NCBI RefSeq assembly: GCF_030160395.1
Contig: NZ_BSOG01000001.1
Span: 1,516,117-1,580,116, forward strand
DNA: 64,000 nt
Direction of reading: 5' to 3'
From: Chitinimonas prasina
GTDB lineage: Bacteria > Pseudomonadota > Gammaproteobacteria > Burkholderiales > Chitinimonadaceae
Shown here: piece by piece, positions 18,709 to 29,800 of the stretch
Numbering within the stretch: position 1 is the stretch's first letter
How the letters are laid out: every line of letters starts with the position of its first letter
Translations under genes and position numbers: made by a program
Notes under the pieces: generated by a model
Told to the model about the DNA's origin: nothing
Database searches by the model: none
Seen by the model: only the letters and a program-made list of their open reading frames with translations

Positions 18709-21621
18709 ATGAGTACACCCATCGAAACCCGCTATGGTGCTGATTTGTTCCGCCGCCTGGTCGAGGAGGCCGAGGAGGGCGTGTGGGTTATCGACGCCGA
18801 TAGCCTGACCGTTTATCTGAATACCCGCATGGCCGGCATGCTGGGCGGGGAGGTGGATAGCCTGCTGGGCAGGCCGCTATGGGATTTCATGGATGAGGCC
18901 CAGCGTGAACTGGCCCAGGGCAATGTGGCACGGCGGCGGCAGGGTATCAGCGAGAAGCATGAGTTTCTGTTTCGCCGGCTGGATGGCAGCCGTTTCTGGG
19001 CCGATCTGTCCACCGCCCCATTACTGAATGCCGATGGCAGCTACGCCGGCTGTTTTGCCTTTGTGAGTGATATCAGCTGGCGCAAGGCCGCCGAGCAGGC
19101 GCTGAGCGAGAGTGAACGTGCCTACCGCGAAGTGTTTGAGCGTAGCCATGCGGTCAAACTGATGCTGGAGCCGGACAGCGGTGCCATCGTGGCAGCCAAT
19201 GCTGCCGCCCGCGAATACTATGGCTACACGTCAGACGAGTTTGCCCGCCTCAATATCAGCCAGATCAACACCCTGCCCCCCGAAGCCATCGCCGCCGAAA
19301 TCAAGCTGGCTCGCAGCGAGCAGCGCAGCTACTTTCTGTTCCGCCATCGCCTCAAGAGCGGCGAAGTACGCGATGTGGAAGTCCATTCCAACCCCATCTC
19401 GGTGGGGGGGCGCGAGCTGCTGTATTCCATCATTCACGACATAGGCCGACAAACAGAGGCAGAGCGGCGTATGCGTTTGACCCGCCATACCTTCGAGCAT
19501 GCGCATATTGCAGCAGTGTGGGTGGCGACCGATGGTTGCATACGCGACGCCAATGCCTACGCCTGCCGCATGCTGCAAGGCACCCTGGCGCAGGTGGTGG
19601 GCCAGCCGGTGTGGCGGTATGCGCCGCAGTTGGAGGAGGCACAGTGGCAGGAGCGCTGGAACCAGATCAAGGCGGCGGGAGCGCTCAGCTTCCGCTTGGA
19701 AATTGCAGGCGCCGACGGCAAATTCACACCTATCGAGGTGCATGCCACCCACATGGCCCTGGATGGCGACGAATTCATCATCGCTTATGCCCGCAATATT
19801 CAGGAACAGGTTCGGGCCGAGGGACTGCTCAGCCTGCAGCACGAGGTGCTGGAGAGCCTTGCTGCAGGCCATGCACTAGGCCATGTCATGGAGGCTACTG
19901 CGCGGGGGGTGGAGAACCTGCTGCCGGATACCCGATGCTCCATCCTGATACTGGATGGCAATCAGTTGCGCCATGGCGCATCACCCAGCCTCGCACCGAC
20001 TTTCATGGCGGCCATTGAAGGCATCAGCATTGGTCCCAGAGTGGGCTCCTGTGGCTCGGCGGCGTATTTCAACCGGGTGGTGGAGGTCGAGGATGTGGCC
20101 CACGATCCTCTTTGGCAGAGCCATGCTCAACTGGCAAGCGAACACGGTATTGCCGCCTGCTGGTCTACCCCTATACATGGCAGCGATGGCCGGGTGCTGG
20201 GCACCTTTGCCATCTACTACCGCGAGCGGCGCCGCCCAAGTGAGTTCCATCGCCGGGTGGTCGATGCATGTACCCATTTGATCGGCATTGCCATCGAACA
20301 CCGCGAGGCCGAGGCGAGGGTACACAGCCTGGCTTTCTACGACCCGCTGACCGGCCTGCCCAACCGGTCGCTGTTTGCCGATCGGGTGGAGCTGGCGCTG
20401 GCCCATGCGATACGTGACAACAGTCCGCTGGCTGTGTTGTTCGTCGACCTCGACCGTTTCAAGACCATCAATGACTCACTGGGCCATGCGGCGGGCGATC
20501 GCCTGCTAAAGACCATGGCGACGAGGTTGGAGCAGGTAGTGCGGGAGTCGGATACCGTCTGCCGCCAGGGTGGCGATGAATTTGTCTTGCTGCTCAACGA
20601 CTGCGACGCCCTGGGTGCAGCCAGCGTGGCCGAGAAGCTGATTGCGGCCGCGGCCGAGAAGGTGGAGTTCGACGGACTGACCCTGAATGGCTCGGCCAGT
20701 GTGGGCATCGCCCTGTTCCCCGATGACGGCACCGACTACGACAATCTGCTCAAGCACGCCGATGCCGCCATGTATCGGGCCAAGGAGCTGGGCCGCAATG
20801 CTTTCTGTTTCTACCAGCCTGCCATGGACAAGGATGCCGCCGAGCGGCTGGAGGTGGAGGCCGCCCTGCGGCTGGCGCTAAGCCGGCAGGAGCTGTTGCT
20901 TCACTACCAGCCCCAGGTGCATATCGCAGATGGCAGCGTCTATGGTCTGGAAGCGCTGGTGCGTTGGCGGCACCCTCAATGGGGCATGGTGTCGCCAGCC
21001 CGGTTCATTCCCATCGCTGAGGAGAGCGGGCTGATCGATGCGGTGGGTAGCTGGGTGTTGGACGAGGCCTGCCGGCAGATGGCCGAGTGGGTACGCATAG
21101 GTATCGCGCCGCCCCGCATCTCGGTCAACCTGTCCGCCCGGCAGTTCCGCCACGATGATATCCCGAACTTGGTGGCGCAGACCCTTGCCCGCCACTGCCT
21201 GGCGCCGGCGCAACTGACGCTGGAGATCACCGAAAGCCTGATGATGGTGCGGGATGAACATACCCTGGCTGCACTGAACAAGCTTGATGCCATGGGTGTG
21301 GCGCTGGCGGTGGATGACTTCGGGACAGGTTACTCCAGCCTGGGCTACCTCAAGCGCTACCCGGTGGGCGAGCTCAAGCTGGACCAGAGCTTTGTGCGCG
21401 ATCTGAGCGAGGATGCAGAAGACCGTGCCCTGGCCAGCGCGGTGGTACGCATAGGTCAGAGTTTGCGAATGACGGTGGTGGCGGAGGGGGTGGAAACTGC
21501 CGAGCAACTGGCCTTCCTGCAGTCGGAAGGTTGCGACGTGGCGCAGGGCTACCATTTTGCTCGCCCGCTGGCACCGGTTGACCTGGCCTTGTGGCTGGCC
21601 GCCAGGCCGAACCGGCCCTAG
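18709..21621 (+). CDS. PAS/PAS/PAS-GAF-GGDEF-EAL cyclic-di-GMP signalling protein
   Basis: A 970-residue cytoplasmic c-di-GMP enzyme with no predicted membrane segments. Three PAS-like sensor domains (about residues 8-120, 128-248 and 256-370) precede a GAF-like domain (about 385-545), a GGDEF domain and an EAL domain. The GGDEF site is intact (G621-GDEF625), with an RESD inhibitory I-site five residues before it. The EAL domain keeps EALVRW, NLSARQF, ITES and DDFGTGYSS, so phosphodiesterase activity is also likely. Whether synthesis or breakdown dominates cannot be judged from sequence. The stop codon overlaps that of the convergent recD gene (CTAG at 21618-21621). Confidence 0.92.
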   Translation: MSTPIETRYGADLFRRLVEEAEEGVWVIDADSLTVYLNTRMAGMLGGEVDSLLGRPLWDFMDEAQRELAQGNVARRRQGISEKHEFLFRRLDGSRFWADLSTAPLLNADGSYAGCFAFVSDISWRKAAEQALSESERAYREVFERSHAVKLMLEPDSGAIVAANAAAREYYGYTSDEFARLNISQINTLPPEAIAAEIKLARSEQRSYFLFRHRLKSGEVRDVEVHSNPISVGGRELLYSIIHDIGRQTEAERRMRLTRHTFEHAHIAAVWVATDGCIRDANAYACRMLQGTLAQVVGQPVWRYAPQLEEAQWQERWNQIKAAGALSFRLEIAGADGKFTPIEVHATHMALDGDEFIIAYARNIQEQVRAEGLLSLQHEVLESLAAGHALGHVMEATARGVENLLPDTRCSILILDGNQLRHGASPSLAPTFMAAIEGISIGPRVGSCGSAAYFNRVVEVEDVAHDPLWQSHAQLASEHGIAACWSTPIHGSDGRVLGTFAIYYRERRRPSEFHRRVVDACTHLIGIAIEHREAEARVHSLAFYDPLTGLPNRSLFADRVELALAHAIRDNSPLAVLFVDLDRFKTINDSLGHAAGDRLLKTMATRLEQVVRESDTVCRQGGDEFVLLLNDCDALGAASVAEKLIAAAAEKVEFDGLTLNGSASVGIALFPDDGTDYDNLLKHADAAMYRAKELGRNAFCFYQPAMDKDAAERLEVEAALRLALSRQELLLHYQPQVHIADGSVYGLEALVRWRHPQWGMVSPARFIPIAEESGLIDAVGSWVLDEACRQMAEWVRIGIAPPRISVNLSARQFRHDDIPNLVAQTLARHCLAPAQLTLEITESLMMVRDEHTLAALNKLDAMGVALAVDDFGTGYSSLGYLKRYPVGELKLDQSFVRDLSEDAEDRALASAVVRIGQSLRMTVVAEGVETAEQLAFLQSEGCDVAQGYHFARPLAPVDLALWLAARPNRP

Positions 21622-23387
21622 TCTTCGCTCGGGATGCTGTCAGCCGGCACCCTCAATCTGTCCGCCAAGCCACTATCCCGCTGGACGCTGCGCTGCAGCG
21701 CGCCCGCCAAGGTCGAGGCCGAGCCCCATACCGCCACCTTGTGTCGGGCACGGGTCAAGGCCGTGTAGATCAGGCTACGGCTCAGCACGGCAGCGTCCTC
21801 ATCGGGCAGCAGCAGCCAGACCTCATCAAACTCCGAGCCTTGTGACTGGTGTACGGTCAGGGCAAAGGCGGTTTCGTGCCGGGGCAGGCGGGTGGGTGCG
21901 TAGCCGCGCCAGCCGGCCTCCTGCGGGAAGTACACCCGCAAGCCCTGTTCACTCTCCAGTACCAGGCCCACATCGCCATTGGCCAGGCCCAGCACGCTAT
22001 CGTTGACCCGTACGATGACGGGACGGCCGGCATACCAGGGTTGGCGGCGGGGATCCTGATGCAGCAACCGGGTTTCCAGCAGGCGGTTGATGGCTTCCAG
22101 CCCCACCGGGCCTTCGCGCAAGGCACAGAGTAGCCGCAGGCGGTGGAAATGGTGGTAGGCCGCATCAATGTCGCGGGCCGCTACCGCCTCGCGGTAGTCC
22201 GCCAGCCGGGTTTGCAGCTGCGCCAGCAGCAGACCCTGCCAGTCGCGGCACAGGCCCGGCTGCCAGGCCAGGTCAGGCGGGGGGGCGCGCAGCAACTGCA
22301 ATGCACCCTGGCTGTCACCGGCATTAGCGCAGCGTGCCAGGGCACCGATGCCACTATCGCTGCCAAAGCGATGGCTGACATGGAGCAGGGCAATGCCATC
22401 GGCCAGGGCCGAGCCGGGCCTGCCGGGGGATAGACGGGCTCCCGTGGCTGCCGCCAGGCGGCGGCTGCCATCCGGTGTGCGTCCTGCCTGCCGCACCAGC
22501 TCGGCAAAGGCACTGCCAGCTTCCACCGATGCCAGTTGATCGCGGTCGCCCAGCAGTATCAGCCGCGCATGCCGGGGTAGTGCTGCCAGCAGGCGGGCGA
22601 ACAGCGCCAGATCGATCATCGAGGCTTCGTCCACCACCAGGATATCCAGTCCCAGCGGTTGGCCGGGGCCGTAGCGCGGTTGTGCACCATCGGGCCGGAA
22701 ACCCAGCAGCCGGTGCAGGGTCTGGGCCTCTTCCGGCAGGGCGGCGCGGGTAATCATGTCTATGGGCAAGCGGTCGCGCGCCTGCTTGAGGGCTTCCACC
22801 ATGCGGGCGGCCGCTCGGCCGGTGGGGGCGGCCAGCACGATGCGTGCGGCGGGCTCCAGTTGCACCAGCGCAGCCAGCACTTTGGCTACGGTGGTGGTCT
22901 TGCCGGTGCCCGGCCCACCCGAGATCACCGCGATACGATTGAGCAGGGCGGTGGCTGCCGCCAGTCTCTGGCCGTCGTCACCGGCCGTGCCGGCAAACAA
23001 GGGGTCCAGTACGGTACGCGCCTGCTTGGGCGTCAGCTCGGTGGCGCTGGCGCGCTGTGCCAGTTCGGCGGCCACCGTCAGTTCGTCCGCCCACAGCCGC
23101 CCTAGGTAGAGTCGGTCGCCATCCAGTATCAATGGGGCGTAGCCTTCCGTCAGGGCGACAAAACCGCTCTGTAGCAGCGCCACACGCCAAGTTTGCAGTT
23201 CGGGCAGCATAATGCCCTGCCAATGCTGACCTGCCATGTCGCTCAAATTGAGGCAGACATGCCCTTCCTCCGCGCGGCTGGCGACCAGGGCCGCGGCCTG
23301 CAAGGCCGCTTGTGCGGCGGCAGGAAAGCGCTGCTCCAGCCAGGCCTTCAGTTCGGCGGCGAACGGCGGCAGGGTGGCGATATTCAT
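21618..23387 (-). CDS. recD: exodeoxyribonuclease V alpha subunit RecD
   Basis: RecD is the 5'-3' helicase motor of RecBCD, which processes double-strand breaks and degrades foreign linear DNA. The 589-residue product has the Walker A loop ISGGPGTGKTTTVAKVL, the DEAD-like VVDEASMIDLALFARLL, GDRDQLASVEAGSAF and the C-terminal TVHQSQGSEFDEVWLLLP and YTALTRARHKV motifs. The start codon overlaps the recB stop. This is the third gene of a recC-recB-recD operon, and its end overlaps the stop of the converging GGDEF-EAL gene, leaving no room for a terminator between them. Confidence 0.95.
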   Translation of the reverse strand: MNIATLPPFAAELKAWLEQRFPAAAQAALQAAALVASRAEEGHVCLNLSDMAGQHWQGIMLPELQTWRVALLQSGFVALTEGYAPLILDGDRLYLGRLWADELTVAAELAQRASATELTPKQARTVLDPLFAGTAGDDGQRLAAATALLNRIAVISGGPGTGKTTTVAKVLAALVQLEPAARIVLAAPTGRAAARMVEALKQARDRLPIDMITRAALPEEAQTLHRLLGFRPDGAQPRYGPGQPLGLDILVVDEASMIDLALFARLLAALPRHARLILLGDRDQLASVEAGSAFAELVRQAGRTPDGSRRLAAATGARLSPGRPGSALADGIALLHVSHRFGSDSGIGALARCANAGDSQGALQLLRAPPPDLAWQPGLCRDWQGLLLAQLQTRLADYREAVAARDIDAAYHHFHRLRLLCALREGPVGLEAINRLLETRLLHQDPRRQPWYAGRPVIVRVNDSVLGLANGDVGLVLESEQGLRVYFPQEAGWRGYAPTRLPRHETAFALTVHQSQGSEFDEVWLLLPDEDAAVLSRSLIYTALTRARHKVAVWGSASTLAGALQRSVQRDSGLADRLRVPADSIPSED

Positions 23388-26300
23388 GCCGGCACTCCAC
23401 AGAACAGGGCTTCCAGCGCGGTGATCAGGGCCAGCGGCGGGCGATAGTGCCAGACCCCCCGCCCCGCCGGGGTGATGCCGCGCAGGAACAGGTAAAGGGC
23501 GCCGCCAAAGTCGCGCTCATAGTCGTAGCCGGGCTGGCGCCAGCCCAGGTAGCGATGCAGCGCCAGGCAGTAGATCAGGGCCTGCAGATAGTAGTGCTCA
23601 TCGGCCATCGCGGCCTGCAGCCTGGCGCTGTCGTAGCCCATCAGGCGGTTGGATTTCCAATCCAACACATAGTGGCGGCCATCAAGCTGGCAGACCAGAT
23701 CGATGAAGCCTTTCAGGTAGCCCTGGCCGACCTCGGCATGCAGGCGCTGGGCGGCCTCGGCAAAGCACGGGGGCAGACCGTGCGCGGGGTCGGCCAGGAT
23801 GGCGATCAGCTGGGGCCAGGCAAACGGTTGCAGGGTATAGGTGAACTCCATCTCCACCAGCCGCTGGCTGGCTGGCACCTGGGCCAGACAGGTCGCGGCC
23901 GGCGTCAGCGGCGCATGCAGGGTGGCCTCGACCAGATCGGCCGCCATCCCGGCCCACTGCGGGTCAAAGCCATGGGCCTGCAACTGGCGCTGGGCCAATG
24001 CTTCCAGCGCCGGCCTATCGTGCCGGCCGTAGTCCCATAGCTCGAACAGCGCATGCAGGCAGACACCCGCACGCGGCCCCGCCGGAAAACTGTCGTAGGG
24101 ACCGAGCTCATCGGCCATGGCCGGTTCCGGCGGCGCCACGGCGGCATCATGGTCGGGGGCTTCATCGTGCAGGCCTGCTGTCAGGCCCGAGAAACTGCTC
24201 ATGCGCCATTGCCACTGCAGCAAGCGCTGCAGCCTCGCTACCTGCGGTGGTGTCGCCGGCAGCGAGGTGTCGGCGTGCCTGTTGGCAGGCTGGGCCTGGG
24301 GCAGCCAGGCCATGGCGCCGGGGCGGGAGCTGGCGATCAGGGTGTCGATCTCGGCGTGCAGGGCAGTGGCGTCGCGGGTCTGCTCTTGCCCACCGGCGAG
24401 CAGCCAGGCCAGGGCACTGCTGGCCTGCTCCTTCACCTGGCCCCAGGCGATGATGCAGGCGCTGCGAGGACGGGTCAGCGCCACGTAGAGCAGGCGCAGC
24501 TTCTCGGCCAGCCGCTCTTCCCGCGCGCGCTGACGGCGCTGGTCGAACTGGGGCGAGCCCAGGTCCAGGACATTGCTGTCGTCCTCGTAACACAAGGCCC
24601 AGCGCTCGTGCTGCTTGAACAGTTGGCCATCCCACAGAAAGGGGCAGAACACGACAGGGTATTCCAGGCCTTTGGCCGCGTGGATGGTGACCAGGCGTAC
24701 GCGGCTGGCGTCGCTCTCCAGCCGCATCAGTTGTTCGTCGTCCTCGCCGCTGGCTTCGGCCAGATTGCTGCGGTACCAGGCCAGCAAGGGGGCCAGGCCG
24801 GGCCGCTCCCGCCGGGCCAGTTCCACCAGTTCAAACAGGTGCAGCAGATTGGTCAGCCGCCGCTCGCCATCATGCCAGCCGGCGATGCGCTCGGCGGCGC
24901 CGCTTTCTATCAGCCAGGCGGTCAGGGCGGCCATGGCGCCGCGGCTGTGCAGCAGTTGCTGCCAGCGGCGGAAATCGGCCAGGGTGGCTTCCCAGCGTGC
25001 CTCGTTGTGCAGGCGTGCATACAGGCCTTCGGCGTCCAGCCCGGTACTCATCGTCACCATGGCAGACCTGACCTGGCGATCACTGGGGTTGACCAGGGCA
25101 TTCAGTACCTGCAGCAGGTCCTGGGCTTCTTCGGTCTCGAATACCCGCTGCCGGCTGATACGCACACTGGCAATGCCGCGTGCCTCCAGTGCGGCTTGCA
25201 TGGCTTGCAGTTCATCGTGCTTGCTGGCCAGCACGGCAATATCGCCGCCGCCCAGTGCTTGCCCACCCAGGCTGGCGCGGCCTGGGGTCAGCAGGGTGGC
25301 GATGCGGTCGGCAGTCAGGGCTACGGCCTGGTTGCGGGCATCCGCCTTGCCCAGGCTGTCGTCGCCCAGCCAGTCCCAGGCCAGGGCCGCATGCACCTGG
25401 CCGTCCAGCAGCAGGGTGGGCTTGTCGTCCAGCGCATCTACCTCGGGGTAGCCCAGTTCGGGCAGCAGGAAAGGCGCTTCGCTGCGGCCAAACAGCTGCG
25501 ACAGCGCAGCGACCAAGGCAGGTGTGCTGCGGCGGTTGGTGCCCAGGCTGTAGCGCCTGTCCGGCGCTACCCGCTGGCGGGCGGCCAGGTAGGCGTGCAA
25601 CTCGGCACCCCGGAAGGCATAGATGGCCTGCTTGGGGTCGCCCACCAGGAAGGCCGGCGCATCGCCGCTACCGAACAGGCGGTCGAAAATGCGGAACTGC
25701 AGTGGGTCGGTATCCTGGAATTCGTCTATCAGGGCGGCGTGGTAGCGCTGCCGCAGGGCACGGCCCAGCAGCGCTTCGTGATCCTGGGCCAGCGCGGCAT
25801 CCAGTTCGACCAGCAGATCGTGGAAACTCATGATGCCCAGGGCGGCCTTGCGGGCGTGGACACGTTCCACCAGTTCGGCCACCAGCCTGCCCAGGGTGCA
25901 GCGCAGGCGGGCATCATAGGCTTGGGCCAGTGGCAGCGCCGCCGTGGCCCAGGGCTCGAACAGCTCGAATACAGCGGGCAGCTCGGCAGGTGCCTTGAGG
26001 GCGGCTTGCAACTCGCGCGCAAATAGCCGGCGTACCCGGCTTTCGGCCTGCCCCGGTGATTTCTCATCCTCGGTAATGGCAGGCAGGGCGGGGTTGTCCA
26101 GCCATTGCCGCCACAGCGCCAGCGAGCCCAGCAACCAGTCTCGCCGGTGGGTGCCCTTGAACTGGCCCGCATCGGAGCGTGCCAGCAACCAAGCCTCGGC
26201 AGCGGCGCCCTCCTGTGCCCAGCGCTGGCTCAAGGCGGTATGCGCGGCGACGAAGCGCTGTTCCAACTCGGCCAGGCCGGCCAGCTCAGGGACAGCCACC

Positions 26301-26887
26301 CGCAGGTCGGTATGGCCCAGATAGCCGCGCAGTCCGGCCAGCCATACATCGGGCGACTGGCCGTTGGCGATCAGCCAGTTCAGCCAGCTGCTGCTGGCCC
26401 CGGCAGTTTCGTTCTTCCAGGCAGCATCGGCGGCTTCCTGCAACAACGTTGTTTCGTCGGCCACAAACTCGCGTTCCAGCTCCAGGCCGGCCAATAGCGC
26501 GTGCTCGCCCAGGGCGCGCTGGCAGAAGCCGTGTATGGTAAAGACGGCGGCCACGTCAAAGCCGGAGACGGCGGCCCGTAGCCGCAAGCTGGCCGGGTAG
26601 CGCTCGGCCGGCTCGGTCTGGGCCAATAGGGCGGCACAGAAGGGGTCGGGGCTGTCACCGGTTTCGAACGCCAGTGCCAACTCTGCCAGGCGGGCACGAA
26701 TGCGGCCACGCAGTTCAGCGGTGGCCGCCTTGGTATAGGTCACCACCAAAATCTGTTCGGGCAGCAATTGCCGTTCCAGCACCAGCCGGGCATACAGGGC
26801 GGCAATGGTCCAGGTCTTGCCGGTGCCGGCACTCGCCTCAATCAGGTTGAGGCCATCCAGTGGCGTAGCCAGGGCGTCGAAGCTCAT
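23384..26887 (-). CDS. recB: exodeoxyribonuclease V beta subunit RecB
   Basis: RecB is the 3'-5' helicase and nuclease subunit of RecBCD. The 1167-residue product starts with the UvrD-type Walker A IEASAGTGKTWTIAALYARL and continues with DEFQDTDPLQFRIFD and GDPKQAIYAFRGAEL, then VRLVTIHAAKGLEYPVV and LLYVALTRPRSACII. The C-terminal nuclease domain keeps GFIDLVCQ and the catalytic DWKSNRL, so nuclease activity should be intact. Both ends overlap neighbours by ATGA (recC stop with recB start, recB stop with recD start), pointing to tight coupling and balanced subunit amounts. Confidence 0.96.
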   Translation of the reverse strand: MSFDALATPLDGLNLIEASAGTGKTWTIAALYARLVLERQLLPEQILVVTYTKAATAELRGRIRARLAELALAFETGDSPDPFCAALLAQTEPAERYPASLRLRAAVSGFDVAAVFTIHGFCQRALGEHALLAGLELEREFVADETTLLQEAADAAWKNETAGASSSWLNWLIANGQSPDVWLAGLRGYLGHTDLRVAVPELAGLAELEQRFVAAHTALSQRWAQEGAAAEAWLLARSDAGQFKGTHRRDWLLGSLALWRQWLDNPALPAITEDEKSPGQAESRVRRLFARELQAALKAPAELPAVFELFEPWATAALPLAQAYDARLRCTLGRLVAELVERVHARKAALGIMSFHDLLVELDAALAQDHEALLGRALRQRYHAALIDEFQDTDPLQFRIFDRLFGSGDAPAFLVGDPKQAIYAFRGAELHAYLAARQRVAPDRRYSLGTNRRSTPALVAALSQLFGRSEAPFLLPELGYPEVDALDDKPTLLLDGQVHAALAWDWLGDDSLGKADARNQAVALTADRIATLLTPGRASLGGQALGGGDIAVLASKHDELQAMQAALEARGIASVRISRQRVFETEEAQDLLQVLNALVNPSDRQVRSAMVTMSTGLDAEGLYARLHNEARWEATLADFRRWQQLLHSRGAMAALTAWLIESGAAERIAGWHDGERRLTNLLHLFELVELARRERPGLAPLLAWYRSNLAEASGEDDEQLMRLESDASRVRLVTIHAAKGLEYPVVFCPFLWDGQLFKQHERWALCYEDDSNVLDLGSPQFDQRRQRAREERLAEKLRLLYVALTRPRSACIIAWGQVKEQASSALAWLLAGGQEQTRDATALHAEIDTLIASSRPGAMAWLPQAQPANRHADTSLPATPPQVARLQRLLQWQWRMSSFSGLTAGLHDEAPDHDAAVAPPEPAMADELGPYDSFPAGPRAGVCLHALFELWDYGRHDRPALEALAQRQLQAHGFDPQWAGMAADLVEATLHAPLTPAATCLAQVPASQRLVEMEFTYTLQPFAWPQLIAILADPAHGLPPCFAEAAQRLHAEVGQGYLKGFIDLVCQLDGRHYVLDWKSNRLMGYDSARLQAAMADEHYYLQALIYCLALHRYLGWRQPGYDYERDFGGALYLFLRGITPAGRGVWHYRPPLALITALEALFCGVPA

Positions 26888-29800
26888 GTCAGCGCCGTCC
26901 GTTGTTCATGCTGTAGCAGGGGCAGTAGCAACTGCTCAGCCAGGACAACAAACGTATCGTCCAGCGGCATCTGGCCCCGCCATAGCGCCCGCATGCCAGC
27001 AAAGCTGCCCTCGCCGGCAAAGCGGTCGGTGCCCAGCCAGGCCTTTCGGGCTGCATCCAGCGCCTTGGCCGGGCTCGGGTCGCGGCCACTGCTCAGGCCC
27101 TCGGCATAGGCCAGGCTGCTGCGAGGCAGTAAAGGGATGGGTCGCGTCATGGCCAGGCGATAGGCTGCCAGCCAGTCCGCCAGCAAGCTGCGGCTGTCGG
27201 CCACCGCTTGGTAGTGGGCGACTTCCTCCAGCCCGACCAGGCGGGTGGTGCAGGCAATGCCGGCAGGTTGGCTGGCGCAGAGCAGCAGGTGCTGCAGCCA
27301 GGCAGCCAGCCTGTCGCCTTCGCGCAGCTTACCGGGCTGCCGCAGGGCCAGGCCATCCGGCCCCAGGCCGCGTAGCAGGCCTTGCAGGCGCAGTTTTTCC
27401 AGCTCCAGATTGATGGCTACTTCGCCACTTCCGGCCTGCCGCCACAGCGCCACGGCGGGGGCAAAATGGCGGGCCGATTGTTCGGCCCAGATGTCGCCTG
27501 CCTGGCCGGCTGGCAGCAGCGCAGCGCCCTGCCCCAGCGCGGTCAGTGTATCGGCCGAATCTGCCTGGGCGGCGCCCAGTAGGAGCAGGGCACGCTCGCC
27601 CGGCCTGTCCAGCTCGAAGGGTTCGCGGTGGGCCAGGGTGGCTTCGCCCCGGTCCAGCCTGACGCCCAGCCTGCGCAGAAACCAGCCGCTGCTGTCACGG
27701 GCAAACTGGATCAGCTCATCCAGTTCCAGCAGCCGCAATGGCTCGGCCGGCAGGCAGGCGTCAGCCAGCGAGGGTGGTTGTGCCTGACCCCGGCCGGCTT
27801 GCTGGGCGATGCTAGCCCAGCGTCCGTCGAAGGTGGGCAGGGCCGCTTGCGGGCCGAAACGCTGGGGCGAGAACGGCTGTAATGGGTGCCGGTGCAGATA
27901 GGCCTGGGCCGGGTCTGTGCCCTCCTCGCCCCAGCCTACCCTGATGGCATCGAGCAGGTCGGCAATGACGGTGGAGGGCGGTAGGGCCACATCGCTGCGT
28001 GCATCGCGGCCGGTGTAGTAAAGCTGCAGGCCGTCACGGGCAGCCAGCAGGGTTTCCAGGAACAGCCAGCGCTCGTCCAGTGCCCGGGCTCGATCACCAC
28101 GGCGGGGATGCTGAGCGATCAGGTCAAAACCATCGGGCTGGCTGTCGCGGGGGAAGGCGCCGTCATCGAGGCCCAGCACGGCCACGATGCGGAAGGGCAG
28201 GTTGCGCATGGGCATCAGCTGGGCGAAGGTGACGCCACCGGTCAGAAAGCCACCAGCGCCCGAACCATCCTTGAGCTTGCCGGCCAGCCATTGCAGCACG
28301 GCGACCCGGCCCACCGGCTGCAGCATGCCGCTGCGCTCACCCAGGGCACCCAGCTCCACTACCACATTACGCAGGGTGTCGACGGCGGCGCGATCGCCTT
28401 CCAGATCCACAAACCAGCGCTCCAGCCATTCATTCAGCAACTGCGACCATTCCGGCAGGCTGCGGGGCCGGGCCAGGGCGGCTTGCCAGTGTGCCAGCTG
28501 CCGGGCGAAGCGGCTGAGGCCGGCTACACGGTCGGCAAAGCGCAGGTCCAGGTCTGCCGTCGGCACCAAGCTGGCAAACAAGGGCAGGCCGCCGGCGGCC
28601 CCGGCATCGGGCAGCGCCACACCGAGCAGCAGGCGCCCCAGTCCCTCCTGCCAGCTGAAGGCATCGCCGGTCTGGTTACGGCGTATGCCGGCCTCGGCGA
28701 TCCAGGCCTGCAGCAGGGGCAGGTCGTCTGCATCCAGGCCAAATTGCTGGGCCAGTGCCGGTAGTTCCAGCAAGGCAGCCAGGCGGTCGGCCTCCCAGTC
28801 GCCATCGGGTACCCGTAGCAGCTCCAGCCAAGTGGCGAGCAGGGGGGAGCTGCCCAGGCCACCACGGTCAGCCACGGCATAGGGCAGGTGCGGCTCGCCC
28901 TGGCCGAAGACAGCATCGATATAGGGGGCATAGGTCTCGATATCAGGGCATAGCACCACGATATCGGCCGGCTGCAGGCCCGGGTCGGCAGCCAGGCGGC
29001 TGAGCAGGGCGTCCTTGAGCGTCTCCACCTGCCGCAGCGGGCTGTGGCAGGCGTGGATGGCCAGGCTATGATCGACTGCAGGCAGGGCTTCAAGCGGTTC
29101 GGCATCGAGCAGCAGCAGAGCGTGCTGCAACTGGCCCAGCAGACCACTGGCAGGCGGGCCTTCATCGGGCAGGCTGGTCAGTTCATCGGCGCTGGCCAGG
29201 TCGTCGAAGAATACCCTGCCCTGCGCCCCCCAGGCTGCAAGCAGACGCTCGCCCGGCCCATGGGCCTGCTCCCGGTCGCTGATGTCGCCCCAGGGCTGGG
29301 CACAGGGATTCAGCGCAAACAGGCAGACATCCAGACGTTGGCCCAATACCTTGAGTATCTGCAGGAACAGTGGCGGCAGGCTGCTGCTGCCGAACAGCAC
29401 AATGCGCTCGGGCAATGGCAGGGGGGCCGGGTCCTGGAGGCGTGCCACCAGGGCCTGCATCAGGTCGGCCCGGTGGGAGCTGCTGCGGTCACGTGCCAGG
29501 CGGCACCAGAGGGCGGCCTGCCAGTGCTCGTCCGGCCCCAGGCCCAGGCTGCGGCCGGCCTCCCAGGCGGCCAGCCAGTCCGGGCGGTACACCAGGTACT
29601 GATCGAACACATCGGCAATACGGCTGGCCAGACGCCAGCGTCGGCGCTCCGACAGCACCTGGTGCTGCGCCTGGTCGGCCAGGCTGTCGTCTGGCGGGGT
29701 GAGATAGCCGGCCAGCTCGGGCGGCGGTTGCAGCAGCAGGGCGTGCAGGCGCCAGGCCAGGGCGTCGCTGCCGAACGGGCCGCTGCGCGGTTGCGGGCCC

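Noticed and set aside
24053-26026. 657-codon open frame on the plus strand opposite recB
   Set aside because: RecB motifs on the minus strand are complete; the antisense frame is a by-product of GC-rich codon use.
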